From Methylococcus capsulatus str. Texas = ATCC 19069 (GTDB lineage Bacteria; Pseudomonadota; Gammaproteobacteria; Methylococcales; Methylococcaceae): DNA of 64,000 nucleotides. A model generated the notes under the pieces. That model was not told the DNA's origin, did no database searches, and saw only the letters and a list, made by a program, of their open reading frames with translations. The DNA lies in assembly GCF_000424685.1 (NCBI RefSeq), contig NZ_AUKJ01000005.1:1-64000 (forward strand), in the 5' to 3' direction. The position numbers were made by a program, and so were the translations under genes. Below, one piece after another: positions 37,561 to 46,369 of this stretch (its first letter is position 1; every line of letters begins with the position of its first letter).

Positions 37561-38808
37561 ATGGATCATTTCAATTATCGTGACGGCATCCTCCACGTCG
37601 AGGACGTCCCGCTGTCCGCCATCGCCGAACAGCATGGAACGCCATGCTACGTTTACTCCCGCGCCACGCTGGAGCGGCACTGGCATGCCTTCGACGCTGC
37701 GCTGGGCGACTGCCCGCATCTGGTCTGCTATGCCGTCAAGGCCAACTCCAACATCGCCATCCTGAATCTGCTGGCGCGGCTGGGGTCGGGCTTCGACATC
37801 GTCTCGGTCGGCGAGCTGGAACGGGTATTGGCAGCAGGTGGCGACCCTTCCAGAGTGGTGTTCTCCGGCGTCGGCAAGCGCGAGGACGAGTTGGCGCGCG
37901 CTCTGGATACCGGCATCCGCTGCTTCAATGTCGAGGTGGCCGAAGAGCTCGACCGGCTCGACCGGCTGGCCGGCGAGCGCGGCGTCAAGGCGCCGGTGTC
38001 GCTGCGGGTGAATCCGGACGTCGATGCCGGCACCCACCCTTACATCTCGACCGGCCTGCGCGAGAACAAGTTCGGCATCGAAGTGGAAGAGGCGCTCGTG
38101 CAGTACCGCCGTGCGGCGCGGATGCCCAACCTGGAAGTCGTCGGCATCGATTGCCACATCGGTTCGCAGCTGACCAGTTCCATGCCGTTCATCGACGCGC
38201 TGGAACGGGTGCTGGCGCTGGTCGCTCGGCTGCGCGGCGAAGGCATCGCGATCCGTCACCTGGACCTGGGCGGCGGCCTGGGTATCCGTTACCGCGACGA
38301 GGATCCGCCGCATCCGACGGAATACGCCGAGCAGCTTTTCCGCCGGCTCGGCCGCCACGATTTCGAAATCCTGATCGAGCCGGGCCGTGCCGTCGCCGGT
38401 AACGCTGGCATCTTGCTGACCCGGGTGGAATATCTCAAAGCCAATCAGACCAAGCATTTCGCGATCGTCGACGCGGCGATGAACGATCTCCTGCGCCCGG
38501 CGCTGTACGGTGCCTGGCAGGAGATCGTCCCGGTCGCACCACGTGACGATGTGGAGTCGCACAGCTACGATGTCGTGGGACCGGTCTGCGAGACCGGCGA
38601 TTTCCTGGGCAAGTCGCGCGAGCTGAGACTGGTCCCGGGCGACCTGTTGGCGGTGCGCTCTGCCGGAGCCTACGGTTTCAGCATGAGTTCGAATTACAAC
38701 TCCCGGCCACGGCCGGCCGAAATCCTGGTGGATGGCAGCGCCGTGTACCTGATCCGGGAGCGGGAGAACGTGGCTCGACTTTTCGCCGGTGAGCGGCTGC
38801 TGCCGTAG
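37561..38808 (+). CDS. lysA: Diaminopimelate decarboxylase
   Basis: LysA removes CO2 from meso-diaminopimelate to give lysine. In 415 residues the PLP lysine is in YAVKANSNIAIL. The glycine-rich phosphate loop is HLDLGGGLGIRY, and the second active-site motif GPVCETGDFLG is followed by GAYGFSMSSNYNSRPRP. ATG 37561 begins MDHFNYRDGILHVEDV. It is followed by dapF after 9 bases, so the last two lysine/cell-wall steps are linked. Confidence 0.97.
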   Translation: MDHFNYRDGILHVEDVPLSAIAEQHGTPCYVYSRATLERHWHAFDAALGDCPHLVCYAVKANSNIAILNLLARLGSGFDIVSVGELERVLAAGGDPSRVVFSGVGKREDELARALDTGIRCFNVEVAEELDRLDRLAGERGVKAPVSLRVNPDVDAGTHPYISTGLRENKFGIEVEEALVQYRRAARMPNLEVVGIDCHIGSQLTSSMPFIDALERVLALVARLRGEGIAIRHLDLGGGLGIRYRDEDPPHPTEYAEQLFRRLGRHDFEILIEPGRAVAGNAGILLTRVEYLKANQTKHFAIVDAAMNDLLRPALYGAWQEIVPVAPRDDVESHSYDVVGPVCETGDFLGKSRELRLVPGDLLAVRSAGAYGFSMSSNYNSRPRPAEILVDGSAVYLIRERENVARLFAGERLLP

Positions 38809-38817
38809 GAGCCTGTC

Positions 38818-39645
38818 ATGCTGCGTTTCACCAAGATGCAGGGGCTGGGCAACGACTTCGTCGTGATCGATGCCATTCATCAGACAGTGAACCTGGATGA
38901 GGCGGCATTGCGCCGGCTGGCCGACCGGCATTACGGCATAGGCTGCGACCAGATCCTGCTGGTGGAGCCGCCGGCTTCCGACGAGGTGGATTTCCGCTAT
39001 CGGATTTTCAACGCTGACGGCGGAGAGGTCTCGCAGTGTGGCAATGGCGCGCGCTGCTTTGCCCGCTTCGTGCGCGAGAAGGGGCTCATCGACCGCGACG
39101 AGATCCGGGTGGAAACCGCGGCCGGCCGCATGGTCCTGTGGCTGGAGGCGGGCGGTGAAGTCAGGGTCGAAATGGGAGTGCCTCGCCATGCGCCTGCCGA
39201 GGTCCCGCTGCTGGCGGATCGGGAGCGGTCGGTCTACACGGTGAACGTCGAGGGCGTGGACTGGCGGTTCGGCGCGGTCTCCGTGGGCAATCCCCATGCG
39301 GTGATCACGGTAGCCGATGTCGACGAGGCGCCGGTGGCGCGCGTCGGCACGGTGCTGGAACGGCACGAGCTATTCCCCGAACGCGCCAACATCGGTTTCA
39401 TGCAGGTCCTGGACCTGCATCATGCGCGCCTCAGGGTCTATGAGCGTGGGACGGGGGAAACCCTGGCCTGTGGCAGTGGCGCCTGTGCCGCCGCAGTGGT
39501 CGGCATATTGCAGGGGACGCTGGAAAGTCCCGTGCGCATCGACCTGCCGGGCGGCACACTGCGGATCGGCTGGCAGGGAAGGGGGACGCCGGTTTACCTG
39601 AGTGGCCCGGCAGTTACCGTGTTCGAGGGGAGGATGGCAACATGA
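38818..39645 (+). CDS. dapF: Diaminopimelate epimerase
   Basis: DapF converts LL- to meso-diaminopimelate for lysine and peptidoglycan. The 275-residue enzyme has the two active-site cysteines in GEVSQCGNGARCFAR and ETLACGSGACAAA, and starts MLRFTKMQGLGNDFVVID as in the family. It overlaps the DUF484 gene by ATGA. Confidence 0.97.
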   Translation: MLRFTKMQGLGNDFVVIDAIHQTVNLDEAALRRLADRHYGIGCDQILLVEPPASDEVDFRYRIFNADGGEVSQCGNGARCFARFVREKGLIDRDEIRVETAAGRMVLWLEAGGEVRVEMGVPRHAPAEVPLLADRERSVYTVNVEGVDWRFGAVSVGNPHAVITVADVDEAPVARVGTVLERHELFPERANIGFMQVLDLHHARLRVYERGTGETLACGSGACAAAVVGILQGTLESPVRIDLPGGTLRIGWQGRGTPVYLSGPAVTVFEGRMAT

Positions 39646-40346
39646 ACTTCGGGAAGGCCAGGCGCACGGAGCGCGCGGAACTCTCGGCGTCCCAGGTGGC
39701 GGACTATCTGTGGAAGCATCCGGACTTTTTCCACGACCAGCTGGATCTGCTGGAGTCCATGCATGTGCCCCATCCCTGTGGTGAAGCGGTTTCGCTGGTG
39801 GCGCGCCAGATCGAGCTGCTGCGCGGGAAGAACAGGAAGCAGCAGGGACAGTTGAACGACATTCTCAGGATCGCGCGGGAGAACGACGCGCTGTTTGCCC
39901 GTTTCCATCGCCTCACGCTGACTCTGCTGGATGCCGCTTCAGTGGATGACATGCTGGCGGGACTGAAATGGAGCCTGCACGAAGGATTTCAGGCCGACTT
40001 CGTTTCCGTCAGGGTTTTCCGCACCGTCGCCCATCCTGCGGTCGGTGATCTGCACGTGATGCCGGATCCGGCCGTGAGCATCCTGCTCGAACCCCTCCTG
40101 GCCTCCTGCGAGCCGGTGTGCGGCTCCCCCCCCGAACCTTTGCTGGAGTTTCTCTTCGGTGCCGATGCGCCCGATGTGGCGTCGTGCGCCCTGGTGCCCC
40201 TCTGTCATGCCGGGATCAAGGGGCTGTTGGCGATCGGCAGCTTCGACGCCGGGCGGTTCACTCCGGAGATGGGCAATCTGTTCCTGGTGCAGATGGGGGA
40301 AATCGTCGCCGCCCGTCTCGTCGCCCTGATCGACCGCGAACGCTGA
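39642..40346 (+). CDS. DUF484 family protein
   Basis: The 234-residue cytoplasmic protein starts with a motif typical of the family (SASQVADYLWKHPDFFHDQLDLLE, of which ADYLWKHPDFF is the core). A helix with AVSLVARQIELLRGKN and a GAF-like half follow. It almost always lies between dapF and xerC in gammaproteobacteria, as here; a role tied to XerC or cell division is only inferred. It overlaps dapF and is 7 bases before xerC. Confidence 0.9.
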   Translation: MNFGKARRTERAELSASQVADYLWKHPDFFHDQLDLLESMHVPHPCGEAVSLVARQIELLRGKNRKQQGQLNDILRIARENDALFARFHRLTLTLLDAASVDDMLAGLKWSLHEGFQADFVSVRVFRTVAHPAVGDLHVMPDPAVSILLEPLLASCEPVCGSPPEPLLEFLFGADAPDVASCALVPLCHAGIKGLLAIGSFDAGRFTPEMGNLFLVQMGEIVAARLVALIDRER

Positions 40347-40353
40347 ATGCACC

Positions 40354-41268
40354 GTGGCGCCGGATTCCCTCGAGCAGCTCGACGATTATCTGGACCGGCT
40401 GGCGCGGCGGGCGTCCAGACATACGCACGCGGCCTACCGGCGGGACCTTTGCGCCTTCCATGCGTACTGCGATTCGGTGAACCTCGCTGGCTGGGCGGAC
40501 GTCGACGCAGCCAGGATCCGGGCCTATGTCGGCACCCGGCATCATCGGGGTGAGTTGTCGGCCCGGAGCCTTCAGCGGCTTCTGGCCGCCATTCGCGGGT
40601 TTTTCGACGATCTGCTGAAAAAACGGCTGTTGGATGTCAACCCGGCGCGGGCTGTGCGCCCGCCTAGGAGTGGACGCCGGCTGCCGCGTCTGCTCGATGT
40701 GGATGCGGTCGCCGGGCTGCTCGATGCGCCCGCCGACGATCGGCTGGAGACCCGTGATCGGGCGATGTGGGAGTTGTTTTATTCGTCCGGCCTGCGCTTG
40801 AGCGAACTGGTGGAGTTGGATGTCGTCGACGTCGATTTCGGCGCCGGCAGCGTGTTCGTCCGTAAGGGCAAAGGCGGCAAGGCACGCTACGTGCCGGTCG
40901 GCGCCAAGGCGCTCGAAGCCATCGGTGCCTGGCTGGAAGCCCGTCGCGTCCTGACCGGCGCGGGGCAGCCAGCGCTGTTTCTCAGCCGGCAGGGCCGGCG
41001 CATCGCCCCGCGCACGGTGGAAATGCGGCTGGAACGCTGGCGTGCGAAGTTGGGGCTGTCCGAACGGGTCCATCCCCATATGCTGCGGCATTCCTTCGCC
41101 AGCCACATGCTGGAGGCCAGCGGCGATCTGCGGGCCGTGCAGGAGCTGCTCGGTCATGCCACGTTGGCCACGACCCAGATCTATACGCACGTCGATTTCC
41201 AGAGGCTGGCCGCCGTCTACGATCAGAGCCACCCGCGTGCGCGGCGCGACCGCCCCCGGAAAGCCTGA
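40354..41268 (+). CDS. xerC: Tyrosine recombinase XerC
   Basis: XerC with XerD resolves chromosome dimers at dif. The 304-residue product has the N-terminal SAM-like domain (RRASRHTHAAYRRDLCAFH). The catalytic residues follow: R in YSSGLRLSELVEL, K in GKGGKARYVPV, H and R in HPHMLRHSFASHML, H in LLGHATLATTQIYTHVD, and Y in the same stretch. GTG 40354 is used. It closes the lptM-lysA-dapF-DUF484-xerC operon. Confidence 0.95.
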   Translation: MAPDSLEQLDDYLDRLARRASRHTHAAYRRDLCAFHAYCDSVNLAGWADVDAARIRAYVGTRHHRGELSARSLQRLLAAIRGFFDDLLKKRLLDVNPARAVRPPRSGRRLPRLLDVDAVAGLLDAPADDRLETRDRAMWELFYSSGLRLSELVELDVVDVDFGAGSVFVRKGKGGKARYVPVGAKALEAIGAWLEARRVLTGAGQPALFLSRQGRRIAPRTVEMRLERWRAKLGLSERVHPHMLRHSFASHMLEASGDLRAVQELLGHATLATTQIYTHVDFQRLAAVYDQSHPRARRDRPRKA

Positions 41269-41290
41269 GTATCCCCTGGGTTTTTTTGGA

Positions 41291-41296
41291 TATAAT
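41291..41296 (+). promoter_or_regulatory. Candidate -10 box upstream of the DUF2333 gene
   Basis: A perfect tataat lies 40 bases before ATG 41336, after a T run. No good TTGACA-like -35 is found 16-18 bases upstream (agtatc, gtatcc), so the assignment rests mainly on the -10 and its location after xerC. Confidence 0.4.
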
Positions 41297-41335
41297 CGAC
41301 ACTTCCCACGACGGGCAACCCCTACAGGATTCCTC

Positions 41336-42367
41336 ATGGCTGCGTCACCCAAACGTCCAGGTCTGCTGAAGTCTTTCTTCGGCGCCATCCTACGCGCGTA
41401 CCATCCGCGCACCATGCGCGAGAAGGGTCTGCTCTGGACCGTGACGATGCTGACCATTCTGGTGCTGGGGATTTTCCTGGCGATCGCGGAGTACTGGGGT
41501 GAAGAGCCGGAAGAATTCGACGTGCTCGCTTCGGCGATCCAGGATGCCGGTGTCAAGAATTCCCGCGAGCTGCCGCTGGGTTATACCTATGCGACGACGC
41601 TGATCGACATCGGCGAAACCCTCCTTTACAAGCCGGGCGGATTCCTAGTCAACGACATGTTCCCCCCGGGCGTCTTCGAGGACAACATGCCGATGTGGGA
41701 GTATGGAGCGCTGACCGCGCTGCGCGATGCCACCTCGGCGCTGCGCAACCACATCGCCCGGGCCCAGTCGCAATCCAAGGAAGATCCCGACCTCGCCCAG
41801 GCAGAACCTTTCTTCTATTTCGACCATACTTCCTGGCAGTTGCCCTCGTCCGAATCGGAATACCAGAAAGGCATCGAGGCGATGATGCGTTACCGCGCCA
41901 GGCTGATGAAGCGCGAGGCCAGTTTCTTCTCCCGCGCGGACAATCTGCGGCAGTACCTGGAGATCCTCGAAAAGCGTCTGGGCAGTCTGTCCAACCGTCT
42001 GAGCGCGAGTGCTGGGGACATGAGCCAGGTGAGCACGGAGGAGAAAAGGGGCGTGGCCACCAAGACCTCCTGGTGGAACGTCGACGACATCTTCTTCGAG
42101 GCCCGGGGCTACAGCTGGGCGGCGATCCACATCCTCAAGGCCATCGAATTCGACTTCCGCGACATCCTCGGCAACAAGACCGCGCTGGTCTCGCTGCAGT
42201 CCATCATCCACGAACTGGAGGACGGCCAGGCACCGTTCCTGAGCCCGATCATCCTGAACGGCGACGGCTTCGGCATTTTCGCCAATTATTCACTGACCCT
42301 CGCCAATTACATCGCCCGCGCCAACGCGGCAACGATCGATCTGCGCAACCTGCTCCAGCAAGGCTGA
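41336..42367 (+). CDS. DUF2333 family membrane protein
   Basis: The 343-residue protein has one N-terminal transmembrane helix (LLWTVTMLTILVLGIFLAIA) and a large predicted periplasmic part. It matches DUF2333 proteins of gammaproteobacteria (ELPLGYTYATTLIDIGETLLYKPGG, WWNVDDIFFEARGYSWA-type text). Function is unknown. AGGA lies 7 bases before ATG 41336. The downstream gene, 24 bases away, is also membrane-associated and probably co-transcribed. Confidence 0.82.
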   Translation: MAASPKRPGLLKSFFGAILRAYHPRTMREKGLLWTVTMLTILVLGIFLAIAEYWGEEPEEFDVLASAIQDAGVKNSRELPLGYTYATTLIDIGETLLYKPGGFLVNDMFPPGVFEDNMPMWEYGALTALRDATSALRNHIARAQSQSKEDPDLAQAEPFFYFDHTSWQLPSSESEYQKGIEAMMRYRARLMKREASFFSRADNLRQYLEILEKRLGSLSNRLSASAGDMSQVSTEEKRGVATKTSWWNVDDIFFEARGYSWAAIHILKAIEFDFRDILGNKTALVSLQSIIHELEDGQAPFLSPIILNGDGFGIFANYSLTLANYIARANAATIDLRNLLQQG

Positions 42368-42391
42368 TCCGGCGGCCGCCAAGGGGAACTC

Positions 42392-42685
42392 ATGTCTGAC
42401 GAGACTTTCGAACGTCCTGCGATCACCGGCATCGGCCGGCGGCTGGTCTTCATGGTGTTTTTCATGGTGGTGCTCGGCGCGGTCCGGTTCGTGTTCTGGG
42501 CCATCGTCGCGTTCCAGTTCCTGAGCCACCTGCTCACCGGTGGCGTGAATCCCAACGCCGTCCAGAGCGGCGCCCGGCTAGCCGAATACATCTATCGCAT
42601 CATGCTGTTCCTGACCTACGAGACCGAGGCCATGCCATTCCCCTTCGGCGAACGGACGGGCCGGCCGGACCCTCGGGGCCGTTGA
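42392..42685 (+). CDS. DUF4389 domain membrane protein
   Basis: This 97-residue protein has one strong hydrophobic segment (LVFMVFFMVVLGAVRFVFWAI) and a second amphipathic one. The family patterns FWAIVAFQFLSHLLTG and IYRIMLFLTYETEAMPFPF are present. GGGGAAC lies close before ATG 42392. Function unknown; it ends 1 base from the convergent darP stop. Confidence 0.8.
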   Translation: MSDETFERPAITGIGRRLVFMVFFMVVLGAVRFVFWAIVAFQFLSHLLTGGVNPNAVQSGARLAEYIYRIMLFLTYETEAMPFPFGERTGRPDPRGR

Positions 42686-42686
42686 A

Positions 42687-43235
42687 TCACTCGGAGCATT
42701 CCTCGACCTCTGCCAGCAGCCGGCGGATTTCCTGGAACAGTTGACGGGCGTGGCGCGGCGGTTTGGCGCGCGCCCGCTCCTCGCGGGCGCCGCGGACCAG
42801 CTTCCGGAGCAACTGGCGGTCCGCGCTGGGGAACTCCTCCATCAGCGCGTCGACGGCTTCGTCGCCTTCGGCGATCAGCCGGTTGCGCCATCGTTCGATG
42901 CGGTGTTGCCGCCTGGCAGCCGCGGCGCCGTGATTTCTCATGGCGTCGAGGGCGTCGCGGATCGGTCCGGCGTCGATCTGGCGCAGCAGTTTGCCGATGT
43001 ATTTGATCTGCCGCTTCAGCGCCCCGTGCGCATCGATGCGCCTTCCCAGCCGCACGGCCTCCGCTACCGGCTCGGGCAGCGCCAGCCGGTCCAGTCCTTC
43101 CTGTGGCAGCAGCACCAGTTCCCGACCGAGTTCCAGCAGCTCTGCGCTCGCGCGCTTCATTTTCGCATGGTTACGGCGGCGGCCGGAGCCTTCTTCCTCG
43201 GCGGCGGCGTCCAGGTCGTCGAATTCGTCTTGCAT
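42687..43235 (-). CDS. darP: Ribosome-associated protein DarP (YjgA, DUF615)
   Basis: DarP assists maturation of the 50S subunit peptidyl-transferase centre. The 182-residue product is charged and helical. It carries SKRRNHAKMKR-like RRRNHAKMKRASAELLELG, QIKYIGKLLRQID and the tail ADRQLLRKLVRGAREE. ATG 43235 (MQDEFDDLDAAAEEEG) is the family start; a longer open frame upstream to 43745 only shadows mtfA. Confidence 0.9.
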   Translation of the reverse strand: MQDEFDDLDAAAEEEGSGRRRNHAKMKRASAELLELGRELVLLPQEGLDRLALPEPVAEAVRLGRRIDAHGALKRQIKYIGKLLRQIDAGPIRDALDAMRNHGAAAARRQHRIERWRNRLIAEGDEAVDALMEEFPSADRQLLRKLVRGAREERARAKPPRHARQLFQEIRRLLAEVEECSE

Positions 43236-43321
43236 TGGGGTCTTCTCGTAGGCTCGATATGGGGTGGCACCCAACCTCCGGACAGGTATGGGGTACGCTC
43301 GGCGGGTGCCCGGCGTGAATC

Positions 43322-44131
43322 CTACCCCAGGGCGGGGGTGCGCTGCAGCGGGTCGGTCCGGTAAAACTGGCACATCTGGGCGTAAACTGCGGGGAATTCG
43401 TCGTGCACCAAGGCGGGCCGTTCGAAGAAATATTCGCTCAGCACCGCGAAGAACTCCGAGGGCGATTCGCCCGCGTAAGGGTCGACGGGGGTGTATTCGG
43501 CGCGGTCCAACCGGGCATTGAAATCTTCGAATGCGGAAGTGAAGTCCTGTGCCCAGGCCGAGGGCCTCATGCCCCGGTGCAAGGGAGGGAAACCGTCGCA
43601 GGGGCCGTTCAGCATGTCCAGCTTGTGTGCCATTTCGTGGATGACGACGTTGTAGCCGTCGCCCTGTCCCGAAGCTTCCACGTCGGCCCAGGAAAGGATG
43701 ACGGGCCCCCGATCCCAGGCTTCGCCGCCGAGGATTTCCTCCCATTCGTGCATGACGCCGACGTCGTCCATGGCCTCCCGCGGCCGCACGAATTCGGTGG
43801 GAAACACCACTACCGTGCGCCAGCCGGCATACCAGTCGAAATCCAGATGGAGTATGGGGAGGCAGGCCAGTGCGGCGATGCGGATCTTCATGGCTTCGGT
43901 CAAAGCCAGATTGCCGGACGATTCGAAAATCTTTTCATGGAGGAATAGGGTCGCCAGGCGCCGCAGTTTCTCCCGTTCCGGTTCGGGCAGGCGGGCCAGC
44001 AGAGGAACGTTGGCAATGGCGGCGCGGAATGCCGTCGGACCGATCGGACATTCGTCGAGAATCCGCCGCCGGCGCAGGTGCCGGAAGAATTTCAAGATCG
44101 GCAAGGTCTGTCCTGTCGCTGTGTCATCCAT
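43322..44131 (-). CDS. mtfA: Zinc metallopeptidase MtfA-like (M90 family)
   Basis: The 269-residue product carries the zinc site HEMAHKLDMLNG and a downstream Glu in SEFFAVLSEYFFERP, the pattern of the M90 peptidases. In E. coli MtfA titrates the Mlc repressor and has aminopeptidase activity; here the regulatory partner is unknown. It is divergent from the radical SAM gene with about 60 bases between the starts. Confidence 0.9.
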   Translation of the reverse strand: MDDTATGQTLPILKFFRHLRRRRILDECPIGPTAFRAAIANVPLLARLPEPEREKLRRLATLFLHEKIFESSGNLALTEAMKIRIAALACLPILHLDFDWYAGWRTVVVFPTEFVRPREAMDDVGVMHEWEEILGGEAWDRGPVILSWADVEASGQGDGYNVVIHEMAHKLDMLNGPCDGFPPLHRGMRPSAWAQDFTSAFEDFNARLDRAEYTPVDPYAGESPSEFFAVLSEYFFERPALVHDEFPAVYAQMCQFYRTDPLQRTPALG

Positions 44132-44194
44132 GCGGAGCCGCCGCTTCCGCCTGTATTAAAATGCCGGCTCCGTAAGTCAGGGATCCCCAAAGCC

Positions 44195-45709
44195 GTGCCG
44201 GCCATCGTATTGTCCACCCTCAACGCGCGCTTCATCCACACATCCCTCGGCCTGCGCTGTCTGCTGGCCAACCTGGGTGAGTTGCGGGCCGATGCCGCGC
44301 TGGCCGAATTCGTCATCACCGACCGCCCTGCCGATGTCGCAGAAAAAGTGCTGGCCTTGCATCCGCGCATCCTGGGGTTGGGCGTTTACGTCTGGAACGT
44401 GGAAGAGACCGCCCGGCTGGTCGCGCTGCTCAAGTCGGTGAGACCGGAGCTGATCGTCGTGCTCGGCGGGCCGGAGGTCAGCCATGAATGGGAACAGCAG
44501 CCGATCACCCGGCTGGCGGATTATATCGTCGGGGGACCGGGCGAGCTGGTGTTTTCCCGCCTGTGCCGGGACATCCTGAACGGCACGCCGCCGGCCGGGC
44601 GCTTCCTCCGCGCCGAACTGCCGGACCTCGACGCCCTGGAACTGCCCTATACCTGTTACGGCGATCAGGACATCGCCAACCGGCTGATCTATGTCGAGGC
44701 CTCGCGGGGGTGTCCATTCAAGTGTGAATTCTGTCTGTCGGCATTGGACCGGACCGCCAGGCCGTTCGAGACCGGTCGTTTCCTGGCCGCCATGGAAGAT
44801 CTCTACCGGCGCGGTGTGCGGCATTTCAAGTTCGTCGACCGGACCTTCAATCTCAACATCGGCACCAGCCTACGTATCCTCGAATTCTTCCTGGACAAGG
44901 CAGACCCGTCCTTGTTCCTGCATTTCGAGGTGATTCCTGATCATCTGCCGGATCGTTTGAAGGAGGCGCTGGCGCGCTTTCCGCCGGGATGCCTGCAGCT
45001 CGAAATCGGGGTGCAGAGTTTCGACCCGGAGGTGCAGGCGCGCATCAGCCGCCGCCAGGACAATGCTGCGACCGAAGCCAATCTGGGCTGGCTGAGGCGG
45101 CATACCCACGCGCATTTGCACGTCGATCTGATCGCCGGTCTGCCGGGCGAGACGCTGGAGGGATTCGCCCGCGGCTTCGACCGCCTGATTGCTCTCGATC
45201 CCCATGAAATCCAGGTTGGCATTCTGAAGCGCCTGCGCGGCGCGCCGATCGACCGCCACACCCGATCCTGCGGTATGCGCTACAACCCTCATCCCCCTTA
45301 CAACGTGGTGCGGACCGACGTCCTGGATTTCATGGCCCTGCAGCGCCTGAACCGCTTCGCCCGTTATTGGGATCTGGTCGGGAACTCCGGACGCTTCAGG
45401 GAACTCCGGACGATCTTGCTGCGGGATCAGCCTTTTGCGCGGTTCATGGCATTTTCCGACTGGCTGTACCTTCGGACGGGCAAGACCCACGAGATCGCGC
45501 TCGACCGCCTGTACGATTTCGTCTTCGAATTTCTGACCATGGAATGCAGCGAAGACGATGCCCGGGTCCGGCATGCCCTGGCGGCGGATTTCCGGGCCAG
45601 CGGTACCAGGCGACCCCCACGTTGCCTGCTCGATGCGGGGACGGCTGAAGCGCCGCGTCGGCTTGAAAAGCCGGCCACCCGGCGTCAGACGCGCCATGGC
45701 CGTGGCTGA
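44195..45709 (+). CDS. B12-binding-domain radical SAM protein (DUF4080 type)
   Basis: The 504-residue protein has an N-terminal cobalamin-binding-like domain (LSTLNARFIHTSLGLRCL ... VVLGGPEVSHEW). The radical SAM core has the cluster motif CPFKCEFC, the GGE-like region and FKFVDRTFNLN. A C-terminal DUF4080-like domain follows (RFRELRTILL ... FLTMECSED). Such enzymes catalyse radical modifications, with no substrate known. GTG 44195 starts right at the domain; a longer frame from 44078 would overlap mtfA. Confidence 0.86.
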   Translation: MPAIVLSTLNARFIHTSLGLRCLLANLGELRADAALAEFVITDRPADVAEKVLALHPRILGLGVYVWNVEETARLVALLKSVRPELIVVLGGPEVSHEWEQQPITRLADYIVGGPGELVFSRLCRDILNGTPPAGRFLRAELPDLDALELPYTCYGDQDIANRLIYVEASRGCPFKCEFCLSALDRTARPFETGRFLAAMEDLYRRGVRHFKFVDRTFNLNIGTSLRILEFFLDKADPSLFLHFEVIPDHLPDRLKEALARFPPGCLQLEIGVQSFDPEVQARISRRQDNAATEANLGWLRRHTHAHLHVDLIAGLPGETLEGFARGFDRLIALDPHEIQVGILKRLRGAPIDRHTRSCGMRYNPHPPYNVVRTDVLDFMALQRLNRFARYWDLVGNSGRFRELRTILLRDQPFARFMAFSDWLYLRTGKTHEIALDRLYDFVFEFLTMECSEDDARVRHALAADFRASGTRRPPRCLLDAGTAEAPRRLEKPATRRQTRHGRG

Positions 45710-45775
45710 TGGAACTTCCGGGCGGATGGGCGGTCGTTCCTTCGTAGCGCTCGATGAAGTGGAAAGATCGTCCCG

Positions 45776-46369
45776 ATGAATACTGATGACAAAGAACTGT
45801 TCCGGCGTGAGATGGAAGACGTAACGCCGCTCAAACCCTCGGATCGGGCATTCTTGCGTCCGCAGGAGGCGCCGACGCCGGGTCAGCTCTATCGACGGTC
45901 GGCGGCGCAGCGGGCGACGGGGCGCGATGCCAATTTCCTCACCACTGATTTCGTTGAATTCGTCGATCGCGAGTCGGTGCTGAGTTTTCGCCGTCAGGGG
46001 ATCCAGCGCGCGGTGTTTCGTAAACTGGAGGAGGGCGCCTATGAGATCGAAGCCGTGCTCGACCTGCATTTCCTGAGCGTGGAAGAGGCCAGGACGGCGG
46101 TGTTCGAGTTTATCCGTGATTGCATGAAGCATGACGTGCGGACCGTGCTGATCAATCATGGCAAGGGCGGGCGGGAGGCCGGTAAGCCGACCTATCTCAA
46201 GAGTTACGTGGCGCGCTGGCTTCCCCAGCTCGACGAAGTGCTCGCCTTCCACAGTGCCCGGCGCTGGCACGGCGGCACCGGCGCCGTGTACGTGATGCTG
46301 CGGAAGAGTGAACGACAGAAGCAGATCACCCGTCAGAAGCTGGGCCTGACCTCGGTCAAGCCAAAATGA
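45776..46369 (+). CDS. Smr-domain protein (SmrA/YdaL-like nuclease)
   Basis: The 197-residue product ends in a Smr domain with LDLHFLSVEEARTAVFEF, the VLINHGKGG loop and HGGTGAVYVML. It lacks MutS domains and has a basic N-terminal part (FRREMEDVTPLKP). Stand-alone Smr proteins are endonucleases with roles in DNA or RNA processing. In the LDxH motif the usual LDLHG reads LDLHF. It overlaps the next gene by ATGA. Confidence 0.87.
   Translation: MNTDDKELFRREMEDVTPLKPSDRAFLRPQEAPTPGQLYRRSAAQRATGRDANFLTTDFVEFVDRESVLSFRRQGIQRAVFRKLEEGAYEIEAVLDLHFLSVEEARTAVFEFIRDCMKHDVRTVLINHGKGGREAGKPTYLKSYVARWLPQLDEVLAFHSARRWHGGTGAVYVMLRKSERQKQITRQKLGLTSVKPK

Noticed and set aside
37387-39366. 659-codon minus-strand frame opposite lysA and dapF
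   Set aside because: Antisense of two certain genes with His/Gln/Arg-rich composition and no domain.
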